From positions 620,001 through 684,000 of the forward strand of contig MU867061.1 of NCBI GenBank assembly GCA_033725935.1: DNA of 64,000 bases, in the 5' to 3' direction. Both the position numbers and the translations under genes were made by a program. The notes beneath the pieces were generated by a model that did no database searches, was not told where the DNA came from, and was given only the letters and a program-made list of their open reading frames with translations. Source of the stretch: Cladorrhinum sp. PSN259. Lineage: Eukaryota > Ascomycota > Sordariomycetes > Sordariales > Podosporaceae. This document shows, piece after piece, positions 1 to 11,037 of this stretch; within the stretch, counting starts at the first letter, position 1, and the number at the start of each line of letters is the position of its first letter.

Positions 1-1194
1 TCGCGAAGCTCGCGGAAGGAAAACGGTTTAGGAAGCAAACTAGAATCGACGTTGGTGAAAGCAACTGCGGAGGAGACAGAGGACGATGAGTTGGATGCAA
101 GAACGCCCAGACCAGCAAGAACACCGAGACCATACCAGTTTGTCTTTGAGGCTGCATCAGAGCCCGTCCCTGAGAAGCCCTCGAATACAACGAGTAGGCG
201 CTCGGTAACGCTCGTCGATGAAAGTGCGGAACCAGATTACGCCAGGGGTGTGGAAAGTGAGCAACCTTGGCGACGTTTTATTAGCGACGGCCGAACCATT
301 TGGGAGGATATTTTGAGGGAGCCGAAAAAGCAAGTTAGATTCGACGAGGATTATTCAACTCATGGCCCTCCTCCGCCTCCACCGTCCCAACCACCGTGGC
401 CTTACGATGGATATGAAAGTTTCAGTACCTCAGATTCACTTCAGGAGTCGGAGGACGAGAATGAATCATCGAGCCCTGAGAGCGAGACGGAGAAAGTCAA
501 TGAATCTCCCGGCCCAGCCTACAAGTTAGTGGAGGCTCCCCAACCCCCCAATGCGATACCGCACAAAGGCTGGAATATCGCACCCCCATGTGATCGATGC
601 AATGCCGGTATTCGACTTTCCGGCCATTGGTTGAGAGCTAAAACATGTCACATCGAATGTCAAAATTTCCTATGCGACGAGTGCTGGGTGCTGGCCATAA
701 AGGATGCTTTCCTCACCGAAAACCATGAGCTGCCAGTGTGTGACAATGGGTTGGTGCTGGATTATGACATTGGTCGTCACAGCGTAAATCTAGACCGGAT
801 CGGGCATTTCTATATGGCCTACAAGTACATGTTTGAGACAGACGAGAAGCACTGCTGTACCAACCTGGAGTGTATGCTTGGCGAGCCAAAGGCTTCGACG
901 AGAAGAAGAAAGACAGACTCTGGTCGGATTTTGAGGTTTTGCGCCACCTGCGGTGCCAGATACTGCGACGACTGCCTAAAGCAAATTGATCCCGACGGGT
1001 CGTGGGAGCACGGGTATCATAAGGCTGGGAGATACTGCAAGACTGACGAAGAACTTGCCGACTATATTGAGGAACTGAAATACAATCCGCCACGCGTGGC
1101 TGATAAGCGCAACAGGTGGTTCTTGGATGCTTGTGCTTACATCACGAAGGCTGGTGGGATCGTACAAGGCCAACACCGGAGGGAGTGCGCCTAG
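1..1194 (+). CDS. Cys-rich (zinc-ribbon-like) protein, 5' end outside window
   Basis: The reading frame is open from base 1 to the TAG at 1192-1194 and the first in-frame start-like codon is not ATG, so the true start lies left of the window. I do not recognise the family. The N-terminal half is acidic, Ser/Pro-rich and probably disordered, with a run of six prolines near residue 125. The C-terminal half holds paired cysteines (CDRC, CDEC, CCTNLEC, CATCGARYCDDC) plus histidines, the spacing expected of two treble-clef or zinc-ribbon units. This suggests metal-dependent folding, perhaps ubiquitin- or nucleic-acid-related, but the sequence does not settle it. No signal peptide or membrane segment is seen in the visible part. 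Coding status is well supported by frame length and cysteine pattern; function is unknown. Confidence 0.75.
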   Translation, partial: SRSSRKENGLGSKLESTLVKATAEETEDDELDARTPRPARTPRPYQFVFEAASEPVPEKPSNTTSRRSVTLVDESAEPDYARGVESEQPWRRFISDGRTIWEDILREPKKQVRFDEDYSTHGPPPPPPSQPPWPYDGYESFSTSDSLQESEDENESSSPESETEKVNESPGPAYKLVEAPQPPNAIPHKGWNIAPPCDRCNAGIRLSGHWLRAKTCHIECQNFLCDECWVLAIKDAFLTENHELPVCDNGLVLDYDIGRHSVNLDRIGHFYMAYKYMFETDEKHCCTNLECMLGEPKASTRRRKTDSGRILRFCATCGARYCDDCLKQIDPDGSWEHGYHKAGRYCKTDEELADYIEELKYNPPRVADKRNRWFLDACAYITKAGGIVQGQHRRECA

Positions 1195-1390
1195 AGGGAG
1201 TTGATGTAATAATCCTCAAAAAATGTGGCAGGCTATGTTGCTGGGGGTCCTTGTAGCTTGGGTCGGGGCCACGGAATACTAGATCCAGGAGAAATATGTA
1301 ATAAAGGTCGACAGGCAAGAGAGATGGGGCCTTCGATGGTTTGGTGTCGATCCATCAATACATACCTAGTGTTTTCTCCTTTCATCTCTC

Positions 1391-2756
1391 CTATTCATCG
1401 AATGGCCAAGCCTTTTTGAACTCTTCCATCTTGGCCTCGTCATCATCAAACAGCCATTCTGCCATCTGGTCCCTCGCCTGTGCCAGCATGTCCTTGACCA
1501 TCTCGTAATCCTTGGCTGTTGTAAGCCCCTTATCCGGCCAATATTCACCCATCTGATCCCGCAGCTGGCCCATCAGGTTAATACCCGTCGACGCGGCATC
1601 CATATCGCTCCGGATCGTCGCCACAGTCTCACCGTTGATCTTCGGCGGCTTCTCGAGATCTAGTGCCAGCCCCGCCAATAGCGACTCGCCCACCTCATAG
1701 ACGCGGCGGGCAACATATAGTACGTTCCCTTCGGTCGAGTCCTGGAACTTTGCTAAATCATCCAGTGCAGGTGCTTTACTGCGCATAAGCCGGCGACCTG
1801 GACGCCCTGCCAGTTAATCATAGCGGTGATGCGGGTGGGTTCGGTGGGGTTGACGAAGATGTTCTCGCCGTGTAGGTCGTTATGCCATAGGTAAGGGCTG
1901 AGGTCTAAGGGCCGCGGTCGCACTTGAGAGACGAGCGGTCGGCGTCGTGCTAGTCACGACCTATTGCAGAGCCGATGGCAAATTTCGTGTTTGATGGCGG
2001 GTCGCTCGACGAGATAGGGACGGGGAGGGAGGATAGTCCGGTGTCGGTTTTGTAGTAAAGACTTCCATAGTCGGGGAAAGGGAAGGCTAGCCAGGACTGG
2101 TTGTAGGATAGCCCTGCATGAGTACCTTGAGCTTATCCGAGAGGCTTATACGGTCCCAAAAGCTATCGAGGGGCTCGCCTTAGGCCTTCTTTATGATGAT
2201 ATACTCGGCGCCGACTCCATTATCGTTAGCCCTGGAGCTCCAGGCGTGGACCTTGGGGGCGGGTGTTTCGAGGACCTCGCGGATAAATTCGATAGTAGCG
2301 ACCTCGCTAGCTGTCGTATAGTACGGTACGCCGGCGTTTAGGTTAGGAACTTTGGCGATGAGTTCTCGGCCGTCATTCATGCGGAGAATGTAAGCCTTAA
2401 TATATATACCATCGCTATATTTGGTGACGGTAATGCAATTCTTTGCTCCGATGGAAGCGGCAGCGATTTCAGCGAGACGATTTATGTCGAACCTGACTGT
2501 CCGCTGTTGCATCTGGCGAGCTTCGTTAAAAACGAATCGGCCGTGGGTGAAGGCGAACAAGGCTGTGTCATTGTTCCAGTCCGGTCTTGCTGTTGACGTA
2601 CTCATGGACGCGCCCGACCCGTAAGCGCTTACCTCCAGCGGGGTTGGAACGAGAAGAGATGATGGAAGTCGAAGTGCGCGAGGCTTTGGCCGAAGAGAAG
2701 ACTTTCATTCGCGGGGACCGGAGGAATTTGAAACCTTTTCGTAAGAACGCGGCCAT
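1391..2756 (-). pseudogene. AIM9-like aminoglycoside-phosphotransferase-family pseudogene
   Basis: A decayed copy of a fungal kinase-fold phosphotransferase of the Aim9 (altered inheritance of mitochondria 9) type. Exon 1 (2633-2756) starts with ATG and encodes a basic, Ser/Arg-rich leader like a mitochondrial presequence; a 43-nt intron (2590-2632) with GTAAGC donor and CAG acceptor joins it in phase to the next block. That block keeps the N-lobe pattern (FTHGRFVFNE, AKVPN, TTASEVAT). The frame then breaks: an in-frame TAA at 2180-2182, a frame change near 2110, an in-frame TAG at 1950-1952, and further frame changes before the catalytic block (WHNDLHGENIFV near 1850-1890) and before the C-terminal block (1391-1786). 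The conserved IDWQ is INWQ, losing the metal-binding Asp. Part of the stretch before the catalytic loop appears deleted. At least three frameshifts and two stops make function very unlikely. Confidence 0.8.
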
Positions 2757-4563
2757 TGAAGACGGACACAGTGATGCAATTTTTGGCCCGTTGACTATAT
2801 GGAATGGTAGTTCAAGGCGAATATTGTGCTACGTATAGTATGCACGACGCAAAGCTGCTATAATTATTTCGTGTAGCGTAATTGGAGAGGGGCAACAAGC
2901 GCCATCCTGGGATGCATGTTCCAAATGGGACCTACGGAGGACCCGCTGCGTTGTCCCCAAACTCTGCTGTGCTCTGAGTGGACGCATTGGGCTGAAAAAG
3001 TAGGTATGAAACCATGGTGTTAAAATGCACCCACGGTGAATGGTACAATATTTCATGGAAGGACGCGGAAGCCTGGTGTGACATCAGTGGTATTTTAATT
3101 TAGAATGAAAAGAAAAAGAAAGTTGTGGTGGTCTGAAAAATTGGTGTTGAGGTAAGGTGTAAGTGAGGGGGCCCCACTTCTTCCAAGTCGATCTTTTCAT
3201 CCACGACATATCCCACCAACGTTCCCACCAGGAACGGCACAGCTTGAGCTCTGTAATCCATGTGTTTACGATGTACAAAACATTAGGCCTAGGATGGCAC
3301 AACATAGTGCTTCACACATAAGTTTTTTGCTCGAAATAGACCAGATCAACTGCTGTTACCACGGATGGGCGCCTTCTCCTTGCACATGGTTGGAGGAACT
3401 GCGGAAGCAAATTGAAACACACTCTGCTCAAAAGTCTTCATGACGAGGCTCCTGTTTTCAAGGGCAGAACCGGAAACACAACAAGATGCCACTGCAAGGC
3501 TGACTACACGACGCACACGGTCGAGGAAATGACAGACGGGAGTTGAAACAGTCTTTTTGCATTCCCTCCACCTCCAACATGAGGATTCTGCTCTCTGTGG
3601 CAGAGTCAAATGAAAGACAAGAAGATGTTATCTGAAGTACTGGTTATAATTTACAAATAAACGCCCATGGTCCTCGCCAAAGGAGCACAGCATCTTTAGC
3701 ATCAGCATCAGCATCAACCATCACAGGTCACAGTAGTCTAGGAAATCGGACACGCGGGCGGGAACCGATGCATCTCCGGATTCGGACATTATCAATAATG
3801 GTTGACTTATTGCACTGGGGGGTATTCAGTTTGTGAGAAGTCTCATGATCAGGGAAATGTCGACAAACAATGGCATTCGGCTTGATGCGGAAATTGCAAT
3901 TATTTGATTGGTTTGCCACAGAATATTCCGCCGTTTACGTGCATTCTTGGCCTTACTCAACACGAATTTCCTGAGCCTTGCCCCTCCCATGGTTGGCTGC
4001 TTGATGTTGTCGTCGGTGTGTGATGGTGGTGTAAGAGGAGTAAAGTTCTCCGACGTTGCTTCCCAACCAAAATGTCATGACTGAGGAATTTTTCACGATA
4101 TGAGAAACCTCTCAGCACTGCAGCGGGCCGGACCTCAGGTGGGCGAAACAGAGCTCACATCCAAAGTTAGAAGGCACCATTCAAGGGGTCCTAGGACAAT
4201 AGGGAAATCTAGAAACTGGAGTCAACGGGAAGGAACGTTCCATTTCTACCGAAAAAATTAAAGTTAGATAAATTCGTCAACCGTTTTCAGCTATCTACAA
4301 GCTAGGAGCTGAAAACTGCAAAATCTTTTGAATTGAACTTGTTCCTGTCCTCAAGAGGCTGTTGCTACTAATCACCAGCACTGCCGCCACCATCACCCCT
4401 GCGTGTATGCATTATTTCGCTTCACCGCCGCCAATCATTATTACTAACCATTGTGTAGACCGCCGTCCTCATCCAGACTGTGCCCGCGTTGAAAGTAACC
4501 CCACGATTCAATTATGCACCCCGACCATTCTTCTTCACCACCCAACGCGCCTCACCCGCTCGG
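2757..4563. other. Gene-free interval (1.8 kb)
   Basis: No credible coding exon on either strand; the short open frames lack codon bias or family features. A short GCATCA triplet run sits near 3703-3718. It separates the pseudogene from the 3' end of the Cys-rich membrane gene. Confidence 0.5.
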
Positions 4564-5523
4564 TCACCGCCCCGGCAGCTCTGCGGCGTAGTAATTACCG
4601 CCCACGTTCGTTGCTTCCACCTCGACCGGTGCGTTGTATGCGACAGGATAACCATCAGGGCCTATGGGTATTGATTGTGATGCTGGATATGGCTTGTACT
4701 CGTTGTACGGTGGTGCTAGTGGGTATGTTGAAGTTTGTTGCGCAACCGACGGTTGAAGCCCACTTCCAGAAAGTTCATGCTTATTTGCGCTATTTTTTGC
4801 CCTTCTTCGATAGAAGAAACATCCCAGCAATACCAGAGCCACGATGACCAGTGTTGGACCCACGACGGCGCCGGCAATAACACCCCCAGAGACGCCACCT
4901 CCTGATGGCGCTAACGTTGACGATGCTGTTCCGCTGACATTTTCTGCGATACCTGAACTTGCTTGTGTCGGAATGGAGGATGATGGGTTGGTTGATATCG
5001 TCGAACTGGAGCTAGTCGTTGTGGATGTTGTGCTGGTGGAGGAGGTTGAAGTTGTCACTGCAGTCGCTGCTCCAGCTCTCTTGAGGTCGATCTGTCTGAT
5101 GTTGCATCGGACCTGTGTCAAACTGGCTTCGTAGTCGTTATGGCAGCTCGTAAGTCGTGGGCAGCACGCCTGTTTGACTCCGCTGGCGAGGTTCGTGCAA
5201 GGGACCGCGTTTGGCTCTTCGCATGCGGATGGACCATCGACGTAACAATTATCTGTGTCCTTTCTGTTTCATGTCAAGTTTGTAAGTAAAGGACACCCGA
5301 GAGACCCTTCCTGGATAGTGTCTACTGACTCTCCAACGCAACACCAGCCCCTCCCGAGATATTGTTGACAAGATGGAAATGGCTGGTTTCGTCGTACGCA
5401 GCAGAGAGTGTTGCTTGGAGCACATATTGAGTTCATGGCATTTGATCCAAATGCATCGGAACACGCATCCCTCCCAAACAGGGAGGACGCCCTCTCTCCT
5501 CGCAAGTAAAGGTTGGAAGACAT
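4564..5523 (-). CDS. Cys-rich, Ser/Thr-stalked single-pass membrane protein
   Basis: Two exons (5330-5523 and 4564-5263) joined across a 66-nt intron (5264-5329; donor GTCAGT, acceptor CAG) give 297 residues in phase. The N-terminal 130 residues hold about a dozen cysteines including two CC pairs (NTLCCVR, GWCCVGE, KQACCPR), typical of extracellular Cys-rich modules of fungal surface proteins. Then come a Ser/Thr stalk suited to O-mannosylation, a Gly-rich turn, one hydrophobic helix (GAVVGPTLVIVALVLLGCFF) with an RRR stop-transfer signal, and a Pro/Tyr-rich cytoplasmic tail. The plan resembles Mid2/WSC-type wall sensors, but I cannot assign the exact family. The start is uncertain: no signal peptide precedes the ectodomain in this model, and a hydrophobic frame starting at ATG 5623 (MVRLPFPALLCVFASLVF) may be an extra first exon. 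Confidence 0.7.
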
Positions 5524-6490
5524 GATTACAAAAGTCGTAAAGTGTCACAAAAAAAAATTTAAAAAATTGGAAAACCAACGAAGCGAAAACACAGAGCAGA
5601 GCGGGAAACGGGAGACGGACCAAACATAAAGAACGCCGGAACCCCAGAACAGGGCGAGGAACAGCCTGAGAGCCGAGAAAGTCTGAAACCTGGACCCCGG
5701 GAACCTGCGATTGCTACTAGTGATGGAAGGATCGTAAATGCAACAGTAACCCCATTCTCCAAGAGATGTGCTGCAATGCTACTGGGTGCTGTGCCGCTGT
5801 GATGCTGTAGGCTACAAAACGGCGTAAGCAGCATGAAAGCTGGGCGGCCCGTTTAGGGAAAAGGTGGGACTACCTCGGACTTGGACCGGGAAGAAAATTC
5901 CATGCTTCAAAGGAAACTGGCAGTTTCATACAAGAACAGATGCAGCACTCTCAAACAATAGTCGGAACAAACAACAAAGAACAGCAGAGAACAGACAGGT
6001 ACGGAATATACTGTGTATGTTCGTCAATCAAGAGGACCAGCCACAGCGCTAAAGGAAGCATTCCAAAAATACCGTTGGTTCCACAATCATTACCCCTGAC
6101 AAGATCGCGGCTCCCGACATGTCGGTTGATGAGCCTATGCAGATTGCGGAGTCGCAGTGGAGATGAGCCTGACGAATCACAACCGCGACACAGGGCATCA
6201 GGCGTGTCAGACTGCCAGGGACACTTCCGCCCCCAAATCTCTTTTGGCTGCCTGGGATGGTGGGTAAAGAATTTTTAAGCATTGCAAAAATTATGCCAAG
6301 TCGCCTGTTGGGCGACCAGCGTGGCGCCGTCGCTCCTTTGTTCTGACCATCAGCTATTCTTCACATAACCTCATCTCATTCTCGTCTTTGTCATCATCAA
6401 AACTTGTCGCCGAACAAAGTTCTTCATGAAGACGCGCATCACGCGCCGGCGCTCATTCTTTCTCTGCCCCTTCAAGATCCCAATGCCGCC
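5524..6490. other. Divergent intergenic region
   Basis: Lies between the minus-strand membrane protein and the plus-strand DUF3431 gene and must hold both promoters. A possible signal-peptide exon of the membrane gene (around 5570-5623) falls inside it. No other coding signal is seen. Confidence 0.4.
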
Positions 6491-7613
6491 ATGATGAATT
6501 TTCCATCACTGAAAAGGGGCAACCCCTTGATCCCACTCGGCGGGGTGGTGCTGTGCATCTGGCTCCTCGTTCTGTATATGCGATCTGACACCACACCGAC
6601 ACCATACAACTCGGATATAAAAACTAACACAGGCGATCCCTCTCGAGGTCGGATCGTGGTTACTCCTCCCGACGTGAAACCAAAATTTACGACACCATCG
6701 CACACGGTCGGCGTGGTCGTCGCAAGTCTCAAAAAAGAAAATACGACGTGGATCCAAGAGCAGCTGCCGCGCGACTGGGTGCCAAGCATCTACGTCGTCG
6801 ACGACGAAACCGCAAAGCTGACGGTACCAGTCAACAAGGGCCGCGAGGCCATGGTATATCTAACATACATTATCGATAATTACTTTTCGCTCCCAGAGGT
6901 TTCGCTCTTCATTCACGCTTCGCGGTTTGCTTGGCACAACGATAACCCGGACTACGACTCGCTCACTTCCTTGTTGTCGCTCCAAATTCCCTACATCAAA
7001 TCTGAGGGGTACGTGAATTTGCGTTGCGTCTGGGTGTTGGGGTGTCCTACTGAGTTTCGACCCATCGAGGATGTGAACCCCATGTGGACGGATTTCAGAA
7101 AGAGTCACCCGCCTAATGGGCACACGGTCACTACCAAGGAAGTCTACAAGCAGGCGTTCGAGGAGCTCTTGCCTGGCGAGGAGGTGCCCACAAATGTCGG
7201 TGTGAGTTGCTGTGCGCAGTTTGCCTTGTCAAAGGACAGGCTACGAACGCGGAAGAGGGAGGAGTATGTGAGGTGGAGGACATGGTTGCTTGAGACGCCT
7301 CTGGTGGATGAGGTCAGTGGACGGGTGTTTGAGTACATGTGGCATGGTAAGTTTTTATTTTATTCCAGACTCTGGTGAAGGAAAACGGTGATGGCTGATG
7401 AGAGTACCAGTGATATTTGGGAAAGAGGGTGTATTCTGCCCGTCGGCCGAGGAGTGCTATTGCAAGCTTTATGGGTGGTGCAATTTGAACGAGTGCAGTG
7501 AGAAGGGATGCGGGAAGCAATATACCCTGCCAAAGGTTGCAACGCTGCCGCAAGGGTGGCCCCTGATCGGGTGGCAAGGGGAAGAGAGGAACTATTCTGG
7601 GCCTGCTTTGTGA
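6491..7613 (+). CDS. DUF3431 family protein, type II membrane anchor
   Basis: Exons 6491-7346 and 7411-7613 flank a 64-nt intron (GTAAGT donor, CCAG acceptor) and give 352 residues. I start at ATG 6491, which has a good context (GCCGCC ahead of it) and precedes a signal-anchor helix (residues about 15-30); the longer open frame upstream has no ATG. The body matches the fungal DUF3431 pattern: an early IYVVDDE, then NKGREAMVYLTYIIDNY, FIHASRFAWHND, GYVNLRC and GCP. The spliced C-terminus gives the usual EYMWHVIFGK followed by a Cys-rich tail (CPSAEECYCKLYGWC). Family members are poorly characterised; a Golgi or ER luminal role, possibly glycosyltransferase-like, is inferred from topology and the DDE motif only. 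Confidence 0.9.
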
Positions 7614-8355
7614 AGCATGGTCTTGAGACCTCAAGGGGCATTTCTTATCATGGACCATTTTAACCGCATGTAGATATCCTATCTGTTTTTAATACTAGGG
7701 CCCTTGTGCGGTCTTGTGGAACTAAAGGCTCGTCATTGATGAGGCTAGACTCTAGAGTACCTAATTAGGTTTGTTTGGTTGTTTTCGTTGCCGCTACTTT
7801 GATAACAAGGGTATCACCGTTGAAGCCAGCCAGTTGAACCCCTGGACACTTTATTGACAGATCTTGGCGAATAATCGTATGATCAGCTAGCCAAGATCTC
7901 TTGTTCAGACCATCCTCTTCTTCCCCTCCGTCGACCTACCCCCTCACGCTGCAAACTCTCCTCCTGGTCTTCATCTTCTAGTTACATCCCTCTTTCTTCA
8001 TAGTCGCTGCTTACCCTCCTCCCAGGTGGCCGTGACGAGTCCATCCCATGTCACTTGGCAGCAAAATCTACTTTCAAGCCGTGTCACATTTTTTCCCGTG
8101 GAGAAGGACGATGTTTTCTCCCGATGAATGATATCCGCCAAGATCAAGTACCATGCATTCGAACAGCTTCCAGAACATCCCTTATGAGGCTCTCCCCTGG
8201 ACAACCCATGTTCTGGCGTAGCAGGCCCAGCAGCACGGAAGCGCCCCCTGTCGGCCCAGCCACTAGGTCCAATAGCTTCAGTTCCCGTATCCAGAAGAGG
8301 CAGCGTCTTCCTCCATGCACTGGCAGTTAGCTAGCTGAATGATGGAGCACTGGCG
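7614..8355. other. Intergenic region upstream of glycosyltransferase
   Basis: No credible gene. Contains the presumed promoter and 5' UTR of the GT2 gene, with pyrimidine-rich stretches around 7910-8010. The first copy of an 84-bp-spaced duplication begins at about 8296. Confidence 0.4.
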
Positions 8356-8433
8356 ATGAAAAATTGGAAACAAACCACAAGAGGTAACTGCTTCGTCCGT
8401 GAATTGGCAGTTAGCCAGCTGAATGATGGAGCG
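8296..8433 (+). repeat. Imperfect tandem duplication, 84-bp spacing
   Basis: About 50 bases at 8298-8349 recur at 8382-8433 with a few substitutions; the best-kept core is TTAGCYAGCTGAATGATGG. The second copy lies inside the longest reading frame of the GT2 gene, so the duplication bears on where that protein starts. Confidence 0.75.
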
Positions 8434-10176
8434 CCGGAAATGAGAGATCGTAAAACAACGAGTACAAAAATGAGAAGGCCCTCCCGAATCTTGAACAGCT
8501 TCATCCATTGCTTCTTGAGAGTAACTCCTCCTAAAATGCCTTCATCATTATCATCCGGGTCAATAGCTCCTGACGGTATAGACAGTGGTGTTAACGCTGC
8601 AAAACTAGAAGCAGCCAACCGCTATGTCCGTTGGAACCTCTTATTTCTCCTAATAATCTTCAACTTTCTTCTGTTTCCAATATGGATGCCTCTGGTTCCC
8701 TACGTCAACCAAGTAACCAACGTCGTCGTCATCATCACCATCAGTCTTTTCCAACTCATCTGGCTGGTAGCCATCATTTGCGCCATCCGTCGAACACTTG
8801 CTATCAACAGCCGAAACAAGCGCAAGACCACAAAAGCCCAAGATGTCGAATCAGCTGACGGCACGGCCAACTACTGCTCAACCATCCGTCACATTGTTGC
8901 CATGACCCTGTACAAGGAACCCATGAGCGTGCTGCAAACCACCTTGGACTCTCTCGTGCAGCAAAAGGATGCTGCATCCCGCCTCTCGGTCATTATTGGC
9001 ATGGAATGCCGCACACCCGACAAGGAAGCCAAACGCGACGAAATCTACGCAAAGTACGAGAGCAAATTCCTCCGAGTCATCGTCACCTTCCACCCTTCGG
9101 ACGTTCCCGGCGAAATCAGCGGCAAGTGCTCCAACATGAACTACGCCTGCCGCCAAGGCCTGGAGATGCTCCGTCAGGACGTCGACTACAACTACGAAAA
9201 ATACGAGCACATCTTCACCAACTGCGACTGCGACGCCGTTTTTGACGCCGAATACATGCTCGAGCTGGAAACCGAGTACTCCAAGCTGGAGCCCGCCGAC
9301 CGGCACTCGTCCATCTGGCAGTCCATCATCGTCTACAAGCGCGACTCGATGCCCTTCTTTGTGGACATCACCGGCGTCCTGCGCACCTTCTTCTTCATGG
9401 GCGTCCTGATCCCCTGGAACATCAACCCCATGTCCCACTACTCCCTCAGTGTCAAGCTGCTCGAGGAGGGCGCCTTCACCCACCCGGCCTACCAGATGGA
9501 GGACATCATCGCGCTGATCCGCTACACCATCCTCACGCGGCGAGAGATCCGCATCCGCCCCCTGAACCTCATCTCCATCAACGGCCCGACCTCTGGCGCC
9601 AACTACGCCGACGAGATCCGCGAGTGGGCCCTCCAGGTCCGCCGGTGGACCATCGGCGCCGGCGAGGTCTTTCACTACTTCATCGTCAAGACCTACCGGA
9701 TGCCCTCGCTCTACCTGTCCATCAGCTGGGCCACCCGCTTCTTCGTCTACTACGGCCTCGTCCTCTGCGCCAGCTCCATCTTTTCCGTGATCGGCCCCAT
9801 CGTCGTTCAGCTCATCAATGCCGCCAATCCCAAGCACGATCGGTCGCTCTTCATCGGCGATTCTCTTTTCCAAACCATCTGCCTCATCTTCTTGGGCACA
9901 CAATACGCGTTTTTGCTGGTCGTCACCGTCCTCGTCCGTTGGTGCCTACCTGCGCCTGCACGCGGAGATAGCAGCAGCAATAATTATAACAAGGGTGTTT
10001 GGGGGGTTACGAGAGGCCTGGTGCATTGGATCTTGATGTTGCCGACCATCCTTGCCTACAGCTTTGTGGAGCTCTACTCCTTCTTTGAACTGGCGTTTAG
10101 GGGGAAGGATGTTTGCAAGCATAATGCCGCTAACAAGAGCAATCTGGTCCTTGTGAAGGGTGCTGGGAGTTCTTGA
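8356..10176 (+). CDS. Family 2 glycosyltransferase, multi-pass membrane
   Basis: One exon, 606 residues if the first ATG is used. Two N-terminal TM helices (about 94-117 and 121-145) are followed by a cytosolic GT-A domain with the processive GT2 motifs: DCD (291-293) for nucleotide-sugar and metal binding, ED (382-383) as base, and QVRRW (427-431) at the acceptor/product site. Several TM helices follow (around 455-480, 512-535, 555-580). This is the pattern of chitin synthase-like or other polysaccharide synthases, though shorter than true chitin synthases and without their QRRRW form, so the polymer is unknown. Start choice is unsure: the first 60 codons overlap a tandem duplication and look non-conserved, and ATG 8536 (MPSSLSS) would give 546 residues with an intact catalytic region. 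Confidence 0.88.
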   Translation: MKNWKQTTRGNCFVRELAVSQLNDGAPEMRDRKTTSTKMRRPSRILNSFIHCFLRVTPPKMPSSLSSGSIAPDGIDSGVNAAKLEAANRYVRWNLLFLLIIFNFLLFPIWMPLVPYVNQVTNVVVIITISLFQLIWLVAIICAIRRTLAINSRNKRKTTKAQDVESADGTANYCSTIRHIVAMTLYKEPMSVLQTTLDSLVQQKDAASRLSVIIGMECRTPDKEAKRDEIYAKYESKFLRVIVTFHPSDVPGEISGKCSNMNYACRQGLEMLRQDVDYNYEKYEHIFTNCDCDAVFDAEYMLELETEYSKLEPADRHSSIWQSIIVYKRDSMPFFVDITGVLRTFFFMGVLIPWNINPMSHYSLSVKLLEEGAFTHPAYQMEDIIALIRYTILTRREIRIRPLNLISINGPTSGANYADEIREWALQVRRWTIGAGEVFHYFIVKTYRMPSLYLSISWATRFFVYYGLVLCASSIFSVIGPIVVQLINAANPKHDRSLFIGDSLFQTICLIFLGTQYAFLLVVTVLVRWCLPAPARGDSSSNNYNKGVWGVTRGLVHWILMLPTILAYSFVELYSFFELAFRGKDVCKHNAANKSNLVLVKGAGSS

Positions 10177-10188
10177 GATGTCCAAGAC

Positions 10189-10314
10189 AGATGTATAGAC
10201 AATTACATAGATAGATGTATGAACGATTAGATGGATGTATAGATGTATAGATATATAGATAGATGGGTAGATAGATGGATAGATAAAAAAGATGGGTGGA
10301 TAGATAGAGATAGC
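10189..10314 (+). repeat. Degenerate GATA/GATG microsatellite
   Basis: Just downstream of the GT2 stop codon the sequence is a decayed tetranucleotide array (ATAG, GATG, GGAT units) over about 125 bases. Confidence 0.85.
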
Positions 10315-10597
10315 CGTATTTTAGCTTTTATTACCTGCTCCTCTCGTTCGAAAGATGAATCCCCCTTTCCACGCTGTGTTCCTCTCTTCAATCATATACG
10401 TCATCCCTCACGCATTTGTGCTCCATCGTGCGACAACATAAGCCAGTCATCAAAAGCCATGAACCCCGCGTTCTTTTGCTCCTTTTTAGTTTACATTCCA
10501 GCCGACTCCAGTCCCTGACACCCATAGTTACTTCACGCATCACGTACACAACCTATCACACCTCATCAACTCCAATTCATCTAATTACCCTACCAAG

Positions 10598-11037
10598 ATG
10601 CAACTCACCGTGACAGCCTACTATCTCCTCCTCTTCATTCTTTTGTCCTCTACCACCCTCGCTGCACCTCTAGACGTCAAAGTTCCTACAAATGTTTTGC
10701 GGACAACCAACCGCGAGCTGTACTGCTGGTGCGTCTGTACCACTAGCTGCATAGGCACTTGTGAAAAGTGCATTGAACGCAAAAAGCCACGTGAGTACAA
10801 CCTTACTAGGTAGCCGGCATAAAAGCTGCTCATCTAAAACCTATAGTATAGCTCATTAACAAGACTTGTCTTTGGAGAATAACGACACGCTATCTAGAGA
10901 ATAATTAACGATTTTGCTTGTTAGGGAAGAAGGTATTGGGGCAGGTTCAAGAACGAAAAGACGGATACATGCAGCAGGAAAACGAATCCGATGTCATGCT
11001 CAATACTGCTGCTGCTACGTTGGGGAAGTTCTGTTGA
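10598..11037 (+). CDS. Small secreted Cys-rich protein
   Basis: Exons 10598-10790 and 10925-11037 around a 134-nt intron (donor GTGAGT, acceptor TTAG, branch-like TTAAC before it) give 101 residues in phase. Residues 1-22 form a signal peptide (MQLTVTAYYLLLFILLSSTTLAA). The mature protein has a compact cluster CWCVCTTSCIGTCEKC, then a dibasic-rich stretch (ERKKPRKK) that could be a processing site, and ends in a lone Cys. Size, signal peptide and cysteine density fit a candidate effector or antimicrobial-like peptide; no family is recognised. If the intron were retained the protein would stop after 71 residues, so the second exon is the less certain part. Confidence 0.7.

Noticed and set aside
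3346..3609. 87-residue minus-strand frame
   Set aside because: No signal peptide, no family motif, no splice partner; length expected by chance.
5559..5834. Minus-strand 91-residue frame ahead of the membrane protein
   Set aside because: No conserved feature; likely leader sequence of the Cys-rich membrane gene.
8878..9903. 341-residue open frame on the minus strand opposite the glycosyltransferase
   Set aside because: Composition is dominated by Gly, Asp, Val and Glu, the usual shadow of a GC-rich third-position gene; the plus-strand frame has all GT2 motifs.
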